A DNA stretch of 21,033 nt, taken from contig JADGJH010000323.1 of assembly GCA_027596945.1 (NCBI GenBank), forward strand, positions 1 to 21,033, read 5' to 3'. Both the position numbers and the translations under genes were made by a program. Within the stretch, counting starts at the first letter, position 1. Each line of letters opens with the position of its first letter. The notes under the pieces are model-generated. The model saw only the letters and a list, made by a program, of their open reading frames with translations. It ran no database searches and had not been told where the DNA came from. This document shows, in pieces, positions 10,300-19,553 of the stretch. Origin of the DNA: Physocladia obscura (taxonomy: Eukaryota > Chytridiomycota > Chytridiomycetes > Chytridiales > Chytriomycetaceae).

Positions 10300-13200
10300 A
10301 TGAACGCCCCAGTTGAATGTCTAGTGTGTTTGACGGATGTTCTTCCAGCGCCAATTTTATCGCCTCAAGACGACAACACGAATGATTCCGGTATACACGT
10401 ATGTACAACGTGTTACAAGCCGTTCCACCGACAGTGTATACAGCGGTGGGCTCAATCGCAGTCACAGCAAGCCAGCAACAGCAACAAAAATTCAGAAAAC
10501 GCAGACCTCTTTCGCTGTCCGAATTGCCAAACATTTACTCCCGCTTCACTTCTTAATGCTTCACCGACCTGTTTCTGCTGCAAAACTTTGCGTTCGGCTT
10601 TGCCAGCTGGACTTTCACTTTCGTGGAATGTTTGTGGTAATTCGTGTGCCAAGCGCCGCCCCGTTCGTACTGGGCCAGGCGTTACGGCAGCATTTGTAAA
10701 GTCTGCAACACCCGAATCTCTCACTTTCGTCGCTTGCCCGCATCCGTGTGATAGTAAATGCCATTTTGGTCCATGCCTGCCTTGCACACGCTTTCGTCGC
10801 ATTGAATGCGGCTGCGGTCGAACAACTCATCATATGCCTTGCGGAGTGCTGGCTCCAATTCCCGTCTGTGAAAATATTTGCTTGCGGCCCCTTACATGTG
10901 GAAATCCTTCTCACATATGCAATTCTCCGTGCCATCCCGGAGAATGTAATTCGTGTGAAGTACACGTCTTAGTACGTTGTTTTTGTGCTGCTACGACGCG
11001 CCAACTGTTGTGTTCAGTCGAAACAAGTAAAAATTCATCATATTCCTGTAATACGATGTGCTGTAAGCCTCTTGCCTGCAGCTTTCACTCGTGTGATACT
11101 ATTTGCCATGATGGTGCATGCCCTCCATGCCCTCGCTCTCCTGAAAATATCGTCTCTTGCCCATGCGGAAAAACTCCAATTTCAGTTGTGCGTCTTCTTT
11201 GTACAGACTCTATACCAACCTGCGAATTATCATGCCTGAAACCGCTACCTTGTGGCCATCTTTGTTTAGAAAAATGCCACTCCAATTCAGCCTTCTGCCT
11301 TTGTCGGAAATCCGTGGACATTTATTGCCCTTGCGGAAAGTCTAGCGAAACAATTCCGTGTTCTTCGCTTATTTCTGATCCAGTTACCGCCAGAAAATGT
11401 AATTCCATTTGCAAAACTCTCCGAAATTGTCGAAAGCATGAATGCTCTACCAGATGCTGTCCTTTGAAAGGCGACTCTTTGTCTCATGATTGTCCGTTGG
11501 TTTGTAATAGGCTCCTCAATTGCAAAATTCACGGTTGCGAGGTGAATTATTTCATTTTATTTATGCTTAGTTGTGTTTACGTATGTTTCTTAGAGATCGT
11601 GCCATTCCGGACCATGTGGTCGTTGTCTGGAAGCTACTTTTGACGAAATATCATGTAACTGTGGTGCAACGCGATTGATTCCGCCGATTGGATGTGGAAC
11701 GAACACGAATATCATTTGCAAATCCAAAAAATGCCAAATTCTCCCTGCATTTTGCAACCACATTGGATTACATCAATGCCATAACGGACCATGCCCTCCA
11801 TGCGATCAACCTATCCAATACACATGCTACGGAAGTCACCAAACAAGAGTAATACCGTGCTACAAGGCAACTGAAAGTGACAATCCGCTCTCGTTTTCAT
11901 GCCAAATGCCATGCAACGTTCCTCTTTCCAATTGCTTACACAAATGTTCGCTTCCATGCCATGATCACGATTCAACACATGAGACTCAATGCACTCACCC
12001 GTGCTCTCAACCGCTTACAGCTTGCAAAACACGCAACCATACGTGCAAACGAAAATGCGGGCACGCAGGTCCATGCCATAGTGACAGTGGGTTTACTGGT
12101 CAAAGCCTCGAGAATGAATTGGAAAAATGCATGACTGTTGTGACAGTGTCATGTTTGTGTGGAGCAATTGTTCCAGCAGTTCAGATTCCATGTCATGCTT
12201 TAGATTCTTGCGGATTGCCAATTGTCACAAATGGCAACAGCAACGGTATTGGCGCTGGATTGCCTGTTATGCGTGTCGACTGCTTGCAAGCAAATATTCG
12301 CGTTTGTGTAGAAATGCGGCGTCGAAGAGCGATTACAGCGGTTTTTGCAATTTCACAAACTGACTCAAATGCTGGTGCGAGGAGTGTTGAACTTGGATAT
12401 TGGGACAATGTTGCAGGAAAAATTATTGGTGGCTGTGGAAGTCAACTTGTTGATGAGTTGGTTGCTGTTGCTTATTGCTCAGATGGACCTGTGGAGAAAT
12501 ATGATGGAGTATGGTTTCTTGATGTTCCTGGAGATATTGGACGAAGAGAGATTTCGGGTTTTTTAAGAGGACATGGGTTTGACAGTTTCGAATTTCTTGG
12601 GGCTGGTCATGGAACGGCAAGTTATCGTCCTGAATTCCCAAAAACACCTCTATTAATATCAGATGCGAAAATAAGAAGAAAAGGCAGCGAAAACAAAATT
12701 TTTGGTGCTGCTGCAAACAAAATTTTGGTTAAAGACCATATTGTCTGGTTTTCTGGTTCAGCTTATTCAATGCGTAATCTCCAAGTTTTAATTGCTGGGA
12801 GAGAGGGATGGATTGTCCCTCTGTTGCTTGACGAGCGGAACAAAGGGAAAGAGAAAATTCAACCTTCCGAAAATGTAAATAGTTCCAGCATACAAGACGC
12901 TGTTCAAGCTGCTAAAATAAACAATACTTCAACAAACGTTTACAATGTTTTGCAAACGCAACTTGAAAACGAAAACGACGTAATACTGGAAGCCAAAACT
13001 TTGGAAATCGGTCACAACTCTCCACTTGAAACAATAATTCCAATCCACACGCAGACGGAACCTGAAAAAAAGGAGAAAAAGGAAAAAAAAAAGACGAAAG
13101 ACAAAGAGGCAGTGGCTGTTGAAAAAACTGTTGAAAAAATTTTGGATCCAAGTATCCAACCAAAAGCCTCAAATCTTTGTGCATTTGCGAAATGTAAAGA

Positions 13201-13515
13201 AAAAAGTTCAACCATTGGATATTGCAAATTTTGCGACGTAAGTTTATATAAAAAAAAACACCCTTAATTTTTTTTCAGCTAAACGCCCATAATTAGAGAA
13301 AATACTGCATGAGTCATCGAATGGCTGAAGTTCACTCAGAACGTTGCACTTCCGAACAAAAGAAAAACGCAATGTCTACATTCAAGGCAGATGCCAAATT
13401 GGGAATAGCAATTGGGCGTGGTGAAACGCAAGGAGGAAAAAGCGGCAGTTTGGCAAAAGAACGAGAGGATGCAAAAAAGAGACTGGCGGAGAAAATTAAG
13501 AAGGCGCGAAAATAA
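10300..13515 (+). CDS. NFX1: RING and NF-X1 zinc-finger protein with C-terminal AN1-type finger
   Basis: Exons 10300-11541, 11594-13237 and 13297-13515 give 1034 aa. Introns are 52 bp (GTGAAT) and 59 bp (GTAAGT). Residues 7-82 form a RING-type finger (CLVC, CTTCYKPFHRQCIQRWA, FRCPNC). Residues about 150-600 hold repeated NF-X1 Cys/His fingers, for example CHPGECNSC, CHDGACPPC and CHNGPCPPC; one repeat, CERSCHSGPCGRC, is rebuilt exactly by removing intron 1. A less clear region, possibly a diverged R3H-like fold, follows, then a Lys/Glu-rich linker. The last about 80 residues carry CAFAKC, YCKFC and DRKYCMSHRMAEVHSERC, the pattern of the AN1-type finger found at the end of IGHMBP2. NFX1/FAP1 proteins bind nucleic acid and some act as E3 ligases. 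The start was chosen at the ATG giving MNAPVECLVC. AATAAA at 13511-13516 overlaps the stop codon. Confidence 0.88.
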
Positions 13516-13516
13516 A
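13511..13516 (+). promoter_or_regulatory. AATAAA overlapping the NF-X1-like stop codon
   Basis: The hexamer spans the TAA stop at 13513-13515. It may serve as the polyadenylation signal, which would leave a very short 3' untranslated region. Further AT-rich sequence follows up to the convergent gene at 13690. Confidence 0.4.
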
Positions 13517-13689
13517 ATTTATTAATTTATCAATTTATGTGAGACAAGTGATATTGGTAATAAAAGTTCGTTGGTATGAAGTGAGTTTTAATATTATACT
13601 AAATAAGCGAAGAAATAGGAAGTTGCAGGCACATGACTCATTAACTTCCGAGATATTAGAGAAAAAGGTATAACGAAAGTATCTAATAT
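13516..13689. other. Convergent 3' spacer
   Basis: These 174 bp lie between the stops of the NF-X1-like gene and the minus-strand coiled-coil gene. The sequence is AT-rich with no ORF, RNA gene or repeat that I can support. A second AATAAA reading on the minus strand (13689-13694) overlaps the stop of the coiled-coil gene. Confidence 0.5.
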
Positions 13690-15450
13690 TTATTGGAATT
13701 TGTTAGCATTTCTTAGCATTTGTGTTCCCTTCAATCTTTTTGTCCAACTTGTTGAAACTTTCGCAAAAGCATCAGCTTTTTCAAGCAAAGATCTATTATT
13801 GGGGTGGTGGTGGCCTGGAACAAAAGAAATTGGTGGCAGGATAGATGCCGACGAAGACGATAAATCTTTTTTTGCCCCCAAACCGCTATCTCCATTGGTA
13901 ACGTATACAGTACTTTCGGCGGAGAGAGCAACTCCTTCAGATGCCGTTGTTGCATTGCTGGCAGTTTCAGGAGGAACCGAATATAAATGTGCGCGGCCTT
14001 GATAATCCAGGTTTGCGTTATGGAAATCTTTCGTCTTATGTTTCGGTCGCTGCTGTTGTTGCTGTTGCTGCTGCTGATCTATCGGCGCAATACGTACATT
14101 CCCATCAGAAGAATTGTTTATAAACTGTTTGCGGCCCGCTCCTCCAAATCGCCGTCCAAACCGAGGAAAGTTTCTCGAATCCAAAATAACACCTGCTGGA
14201 ACCTCAGCTATTGCATCTATCAAAAGATCGTTTCCACCACCACCACTGCCATTCAAATCAATTCCACCACTAGTCCCGTCATTTATCGGCGGTAGCACAT
14301 GAACTTTCTTTGCCCTTGCCATCAAATCCCGCGCCTTCTCCTTCCCGCCAACAAGGCTCCGCAACTGTATCAGATCCACGTCTAACCCTGACACAGCCAG
14401 CACGTCACGTACGAGTTCGAGTTCCGCGCGCAGACTGTCGATTTCTGACTGTTTGCGTTTGTTGTCGGCGTTCATTCTTTCAATGAATGTTTGGTATTTG
14501 CGGCGCTGTTGATGCAGGAGTAGATGGTATGGTATCGGTGTTGTTGGTAGCGGCGATGTTGGTGGTGATGTTGTTGGAATTAGGTCGTTGTTGGTGTTGG
14601 TGTTGGTGTTATCAGGGGTGGTGGTTGTTTCGGGATTTTTTGCTGTTGCGATGGTGGTGTTATGTGGCTTTGTCGTCGTGCTTTTGGCTGGTCGGTCTTT
14701 GAACCATTTGGCTTTCATTTCTTCTGTGTATTTGCATTTTTTCAGTATGTATTTTGTTAATTGGTTTCAATTTTTTTTTTTTTTTGAACCTTCTTCTTCG
14801 ACTACTGTCCAATCAAAAGAACTGCTTAGATCGTCGAGAAAAACGTCTGCAAATTGAGTGTCTGACAAAAAGAATTTTCAGCAGTTGAAGAAGAGTGTAA
14901 TAAATAAATAACGAGAAAAAAAAAAACCAGATTAAAAAAATGTATTACCTGAACACAGATTTTGAAGCCTTTCAATCTCTCTATGCAAGTCTCCCAACGA
15001 TTCTCGATGCTGACTTTGCAGAAACTCAACAGTCCGTTCCAACGACGCAACTCGCGACTGAGATTTCTCAAGTGCTACTTTATACTCCAAAGCTTGTTCA
15101 GCAAACTGATCACAATTGTTGTTGCTGTTGTTGTTGTTTTTATTGTTGCTGCTGCTGTTGTTGTTGTTGTTTCCTATTTGCTGGTGTTGCGAGAGTAAGA
15201 AAGACTGTTGCTGCTGCTGTTGTTGTGGCAGTGGATTCTGACAGATTATAAAAGATCTGCGGAAAGTTGGCGGCGCTGCCACTGAAACTGATGATGTTGT
15301 GGTTGTGGTTGCAGATGATACAGTTGCTGTTGCTGCTGTTGGGCCTGGTGTTAGCGCGGCGGCTGTTTTTTCTTGTTGGATTTTTGAAGTAGCAGCGCCG
15401 GATACGTATCGATTTGGTGGGGTTGCAGGTGGTTGTGCAACGAAAAGCAT
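13690..15450 (-). CDS. Gln/Asn-rich coiled-coil protein of unknown function
   Basis: Three minus-strand exons, 14949-15450, 14790-14861 and 13690-14723, join with consistent phases to 535 aa. Introns are 87 bp (donor GTAATA) and 66 bp (donor GTTCAA, an unusual site, so that junction is less sure). The N-terminal part is Thr/Ala-rich with Gln and Asn runs coded by long CAA/CAG/AAC-type repeats. A heptad-like segment around ALEYKVALEKSQSRV and EREIERL-like residues suggests a coiled coil; a second one is near RRKYQTFIERMNADNKRKQ. Exon 2 encodes an acidic patch, FADVFLDDLSSSFDWTVVEE. Another Gln run lies in exon 3, then Gly- and Ser-rich sequence and a basic C-terminus. I recognise no family. 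ATG 15450 is the first after an in-frame TGA upstream, so the start is reasonable, but an upstream exon cannot be excluded. Confidence 0.65.
15117..15222 (-). repeat. Trinucleotide repeats coding polyAsn/polyGln
   Basis: Imperfect GTT/GCT triplets on the plus strand read as AAC/CAA/CAG codons on the minus strand, giving Asn runs (15117-15170) and a Gln run (15204-15222) in the coiled-coil protein. Interruptions and in-frame conservation suggest a coding repeat rather than a neutral microsatellite. A similar Gln-coding run lies at about 14048-14076. Confidence 0.7.
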
Positions 15451-15624
15451 AAGATTTGCACGAAGTGTTCTTTTACTGCCTTTTTTTTTTTTTCACTGAA
15501 AAGTAATTTATGTAACTTTTTAACAACACAGATAAGTGAATATTTTCATTTCAATTTTCATATTTTGATTATTTTATTGTTTTTCTTATGGGGATTTTTT
15601 TTTCTTCTTTTTCGTATAGGTTGT
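15451..15624. other. Spacer between CstF-64 stop and coiled-coil gene start
   Basis: Both flanking genes read on the minus strand. The 174 bp hold the 3' end of the CstF-64 gene, with AATAAA on the minus strand at 15573-15578 about 50 bp after its stop, and presumably the promoter of the coiled-coil gene. T-runs at 15481-15493 and 15595-15603 are the only other notable features. Confidence 0.5.
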
Positions 15625-17371
15625 TCAAACGCCTAGTTGTGCACGCTAGTGTGTGTACATATGTTGGTGGTTAGATGTATTTAAAAAAGGCAACAACAAA
15701 AACAGCATATAAACCAGTTGCAAAACGCCTGTGCGTTGATCCAAAGGCAAGGCTTGAATTTGTTCCGGAGTCATACTGAGCACTTGCATTAATAACTGGT
15801 TTCATTCAGAATTATTGTTGTTATTCTTTGCATCAAAATAATAATAAATTAAATTACCTTCTGTTGCTCAGCTTGTTGTTGATCAACTGGTCGTGATAAA
15901 AGAAAAGAAGAAAAAAATTAAATAATCAATAACAATTTTTTTGTGTTCCAATATTTTTTTTTAATTTAGTTTTTTTTTTTTCGTTCTTACTAAATGGCTG
16001 CTGTTGCACAAGTGGAGGCGGCGGAATCTGCTGAGGAGGAGCAACTTGAAACGGCACCGGAAGAGTAGGTTGTTGCTGTTGCTGTTGGAAAGTTGGCATT
16101 ATCGACGGTACCGATTGAAAAGACGACGGTGATGGCAGCAGAGGAAGAGGAAGAGGAAGCGGAAGCGGAGGTGCAACACCTGTATTATTTACCGCTGGCA
16201 CGCCGCTGCCGCTGCCATTTCCTGTGCCGGTATTTCCTGGAACAAATCCCATCCTCTGCAAAACAAAAAACAGAAAAAAACAAAAAAGGAAACAAAATTA
16301 CGTTGGTGTTTGAGTGAGTGCATGAGTGTATCTCGCACCTGCAATATATTATGGTCAATCACGTTCATGGCAATCATTGCTTGGAATATCGCATAAGCGA
16401 GTTGCGGATTTGCAGACAGTAATGTTTTTACTTGATCTGGGGCAGTATGTGCAAGAAGCTAGGGAAAAAAAAAAAAAATTGAGGAATAAAAATCGTCATA
16501 TCAGTTATTAAATCAAAACACATAAATAAGTTTCAACACGCCTTAAGCTGAGACATTGCTTCCAATAGTTGCGTCGATGGAATAGTTTCCAATGCTTTGC
16601 TGATTGCGTCTGCAGAAGACCCGGCAGATATCACTGCTGGTTTTGGAGTATTAAAGTTCGGCTTCTTATTATTTTATTATTATTGTTGTTATTATTAGCA
16701 AGTAGATTTATATGTGTTTATGTGTTTATATCCACAAAAAAGATGAATGTATCACTTCTTCATATCGAATGCTACTGCTCCCGCCACTGCTTAGAGGAAT
16801 AGGTTCATCTTTTGAATCGCTGTCGGCGAAATCAATTCGAAGAGGACGGCCGCCAATATCAAAGCCATTGAGATTTCGAACAGCACTCGCAGCAATTTCG
16901 CTATCTACAATTATCACACATGGAAAACAGCAACCCGAAACCCAACGCAGAGAAGCCACATCCGTTAATCAGAAAAGTATAGTTTAAAGTTAAAAGTAGC
17001 AACTAAAAAACTAAAAAATAAATAAGAATAAAAAACTCAACCTTGAAAGGTGCAGAAGCCGAAACCTTTTGGTTTTCCAGTATCCTTGTCGAAAACAAGT
17101 CGAAAGCTGGCAACTGGACCGACTTCTTTGAATATTTCAATCAGCTGAGTTTCTGTAACGTCATCTGGATTGTTTCGTTACTTTTCGTTCAGTGTCACTC
17201 GTTACGCGGAATAAGCGTCAATAATCAATCTTTACATGGAATATTTCCGACTGTGTGTTGACATTGTTGTACGAGCACGAATTGATGAATAGATGAATGA
17301 GCATGTTTTAGTTATTCTTTGTCCCAGCAACAACGTTGAAGAACAGACTTGCCAAAGACAACCCGGCTCAT
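15625..17371 (-). CDS. CSTF2: Cleavage stimulation factor 64-kDa subunit (CstF-64/Rna15)
   Basis: Ten minus-strand exons, in order 17353-17371, 17236-17250, 17042-17164, 16756-16904, 16542-16664, 16339-16458, 15991-16255, 15858-15886, 15715-15795 and 15625-15645, give 314 aa, close to yeast Rna15. Residues 4-78 are an RRM: RNP2 is VFVGNI, RNP1 is KGFGFCTF, ending [18 protein letters not shown]. Residues about 115-183 match the CstF-64 hinge that binds the CstF-77/symplekin side ([20 protein letters not shown]). A Pro/Gln/Gly-rich part follows. The C-terminal helical domain is [20 protein letters not shown], as in CstF-64/Rna15. The protein binds U/GU-rich elements in pre-mRNA during 3' end cleavage. 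Introns 1 and 5 appear to use GC donors (GCAAGT, GCGTGT). Exon 2 is 15 nt. The last exon, seven codons including stop, is the least certain; reading through intron 9 instead gives a different tail. Confidence 0.93.
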
Positions 17372-17587
17372 TGAATTTTTACTGACCGAAACAAAGAAAC
17401 GAAAAACAAAAAAAAAAAAACACAATTTGGCAATAGTATACGCCAACCATTCTTCGCAGCACACACACAGTCCCAATCTCACCGCAATACACACCCAACA
17501 TAACAATCCAACGCCATTATTATTCGAAAATCCATCCACTATATTCAAGTTCAAATACACGATAGTAGTTGCAGAAAAGAAAGAGGA
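17372..17587. other. Spacer upstream of CstF-64, downstream of RWDD1
   Basis: These 216 bp are the largest gene-free stretch. Both neighbours are on the minus strand, so it holds the 3' end of RWDD1 and the promoter of CstF-64. An A-run at 17407-17420 and CA-rich sequence at 17457-17500 are visible. A plus-strand ORF crosses it but has no coding character and runs antisense into RWDD1. Confidence 0.5.
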
Positions 17588-18412
17588 TCAATCGTCGTCG
17601 TCCCGAAAGCCGGCGAGGACGGCGTTGTTGTTGTCGTCATCGTCGTCGTCGATGTTGACATTGTCGTCGCGCACAAACAGATTCGCATCGACGACAAGGT
17701 CAGCATCGTCGTCGGCCATCATAGCGGCGTCGGATTTTGCCAGCGAACGGTCCTTCTCAAACAGTGCACGGCCCGTCGTTTTGCCCTTGTTGGCCTCGGC
17801 GCGCTGTAGCGCCTTGAGCCCGACGCGCTCGATCGCAATACGGCGCTCGTCGGCTGCCACCTCGCGCAGAAAGCCAGCGCGCCACCGCCCAAAAGACTCG
17901 GGCGTGACCTGTTATTCAGTGTTAGTATTAGCTGCAATGCATTGACGCATCAGGGCGAGCGTAGGTACCGACGTGCCCTGTCGAGCGCGTGCCTCCTCGG
18001 CGTCTAGCTGGGCCTGCAGCTCCTGCAGTTCACGTTCGCGTCGCAGCCGCTGGTCGCGCACGGCCGCGTCGAGGGCGTCGACGGCGGCGGCGTGCAGCGC
18101 AAACACCATGGCCATGCCAATCTGCCCGTCGGCGAGCGCGACGAGGCCGGCCAGCAGCGCCGCCGCCTCGGCCTCGTCCAGTCCCACGACGCCATCGAGC
18201 GCGAGGTGCGGCGGCGTCTCGGGGTACGCGGGCGTGTACGCGACGCGCAGGCGGACCTCCGACGCCGCCGAGCCGTCGGGCCCGCTTCCCTCCGACGAGC
18301 GCACCAGCAGTCCGAACGCCCGCCCCTCGCTGCCCGCTTCTTCGCTAAACTCGTCGTAGAAGATCGACCGGAGCGCCTCCACCTCGAGTGCCTGTTCCTC
18401 TGCGTGGTCCAT
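17588..18412 (-). CDS. RWDD1: RWD domain protein (RWDD1/Gir2, DRG-binding)
   Basis: Two minus-strand exons, 17969-18412 and 17588-17908, with a 60-bp intron (donor GTACCT, acceptor AACAG), give 254 aa, near the human and yeast lengths. Residues 1-115 are an RWD domain: EEQALEVEALRSIFYDEF at the start, then YTPAYPETPPHLAL, the YPxxxP motif of the family. A charged helical segment follows, then SVTPESFGRWRAGF across the junction and TTGRALFEKDRSL, which match the DFRP domain region that binds and stabilises DRG-type GTPases. The tail is acidic with an Asp run. In yeast and mammals this protein partners a DRG GTPase and also contacts Gcn1, linking it to translation. The gene is far richer in G+C than its neighbours: 48 of 60 bases in 18121-18180. 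Its ATG is 37 bp from the divergent uridine phosphorylase ATG. Confidence 0.92.
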
Positions 18413-18449
18413 TCAACAAAAAAAATCAACAATTGGAATCACCTGAACA
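18413..18449. promoter_or_regulatory. 37-bp divergent intergenic region, RWDD1 / uridine phosphorylase
   Basis: The two start codons are separated by 37 bp of A-rich sequence. Transcription starts must be extremely close or overlap, so the promoters are probably shared or lie inside the coding regions. No TATA-like element is seen. Confidence 0.6.
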
Positions 18450-19499
18450 ATGCGCTTCTCGGACGCCAACTTTCCCTTGACTGCCGACGGTCGCACGTAC
18501 CACGTCGGCTCAAAACTTGGCGACACTGCCAACCTTATTCTTACCGTTGGCGACCCTGCCCGTGCCGCCCTAATAGCTCAAAGTCATCTCCAAAACACCA
18601 CTACGGTCACCTCGAAACGTGGCTTTGTTACCATCACCGGCAATTATCGCAATCATCGCCTGTCCATTGTTGCCATCGGAATGGGCATGCCAATGATGGA
18701 CTTTTTCGTTCGTGAGGTCCGTGCCGTGACTACCGGCCCTCTTTTTATTATCAGGTAAAATCCACATATTAAGATTTGCTAAAGTAATACTGTTTCGATT
18801 TCCAGATTTGGTTCCTGTGGATCGATTTCTTTAAATGCGCCGGTTGGATCAGTCGCTGTCGTGACTGAAGGCGCAGTGGCTGTCACCAGAAACTTTGATT
18901 ACTTTCAAACAAACTCTCAGTCTCAAACCTTGTTCCAACCGTACAATATCTCTGGAATTGCAAAACCTGACTTTTTTTTGACCAACCATGTTTGTTTATA
19001 ATCTCATCAACTTCTTTTTGTTTTTTTGAAGGTTTTTTTTTTTTTTCTTTCAACACATAAGCTTCTCGCTAAAATATCCGAGGCAGCTACATCTTCCACC
19101 GAAAATACGCCTGTGTCGACTGGTATCAATGTCACAGCTGACTCATTTTATTCATCGCAAGCACGTACCGATTCGCGATTCCCGAGCGATGACAATGACG
19201 AGCTCCTAAATACTATTCGCAACAAATTCCCTGCCGCAATCACGCTGGAAATGGAGACGTTTATGCTTTTACATCTGGCAAATTCGGTAGGAGTCCCATC
19301 GTTGAAGAAAAATCGTGGTCGTAATGAGGATGATGCAGATCCGTCTTTAAAAATTCATGCTGCGGCTGCAATGATGGTGTTTGCTGACAGAGTTGGTGGG
19401 GAGTTCATTTCTCCTAGCACGATAGAGAAATTAGAAAATTGGTGCGGACAAGCTTGTTTAGATGCACTTGTTGCTGCTGCAACATCCATTAACCTATAA
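18450..19499 (+). CDS. Uridine phosphorylase
   Basis: Exons 18450-18754, 18806-18989 and 19062-19499 join to 308 aa, the usual length of eukaryotic uridine phosphorylases. Introns are 51 and 72 bp (donors GTAAAA and GTTTGT). The enzyme cleaves uridine with phosphate to uracil and ribose-1-phosphate in pyrimidine salvage. Visible family motifs: VGDPARA at residues 33-39 (phosphate site), MGMPMMDFFVRE, RFGSCGS from residue 102 rebuilt across the first junction (phosphate site), VTADSFYSSQAR, and the EMET motif at residues 226-229 that contacts ribose/base in the NP-I family. A short charged insertion (KKNRGRNEDDADP) follows VGVPS. It starts at the first ATG of the frame, 37 bp from the divergent RWDD1 start, and its stop is 54 bp before the next gene. 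Confidence 0.9.
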
Positions 19500-19553
19500 A
19501 ACTATCTGATATTTAAATCTTGATTTTTCTTTTCTTTTTTTTTTTCACCAAGA

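Noticed and set aside
11542..11643. NF-X1-like gene ending at 11643 with a second gene starting after it
   Set aside because: A 52-bp GT-AG intron joins the two frames exactly and completes an NF-X1 finger (CERSCHSGPCGRC).
14487..14857. Plus-strand valine/tryptophan-rich ORFs
   Set aside because: They are complements of Thr/Asn/Pro-rich repeats in the coiled-coil gene.
15117..15225. CRISPR or satellite array
   Set aside because: The repeats are imperfect triplets in a reading frame, without spacer structure.
17349..17945. Plus-strand ORF of 198 codons across CstF-64 start and RWDD1
   Set aside because: It lies antisense to two well-supported genes and is Ser/Arg/Thr-biased, as expected of an antisense frame of GC-rich and acidic coding DNA.
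17973..18715. Long plus-strand ORFs opposite RWDD1
   Set aside because: Arg/Ala-rich translations come from the high GC content; the minus-strand RWD protein explains the region.
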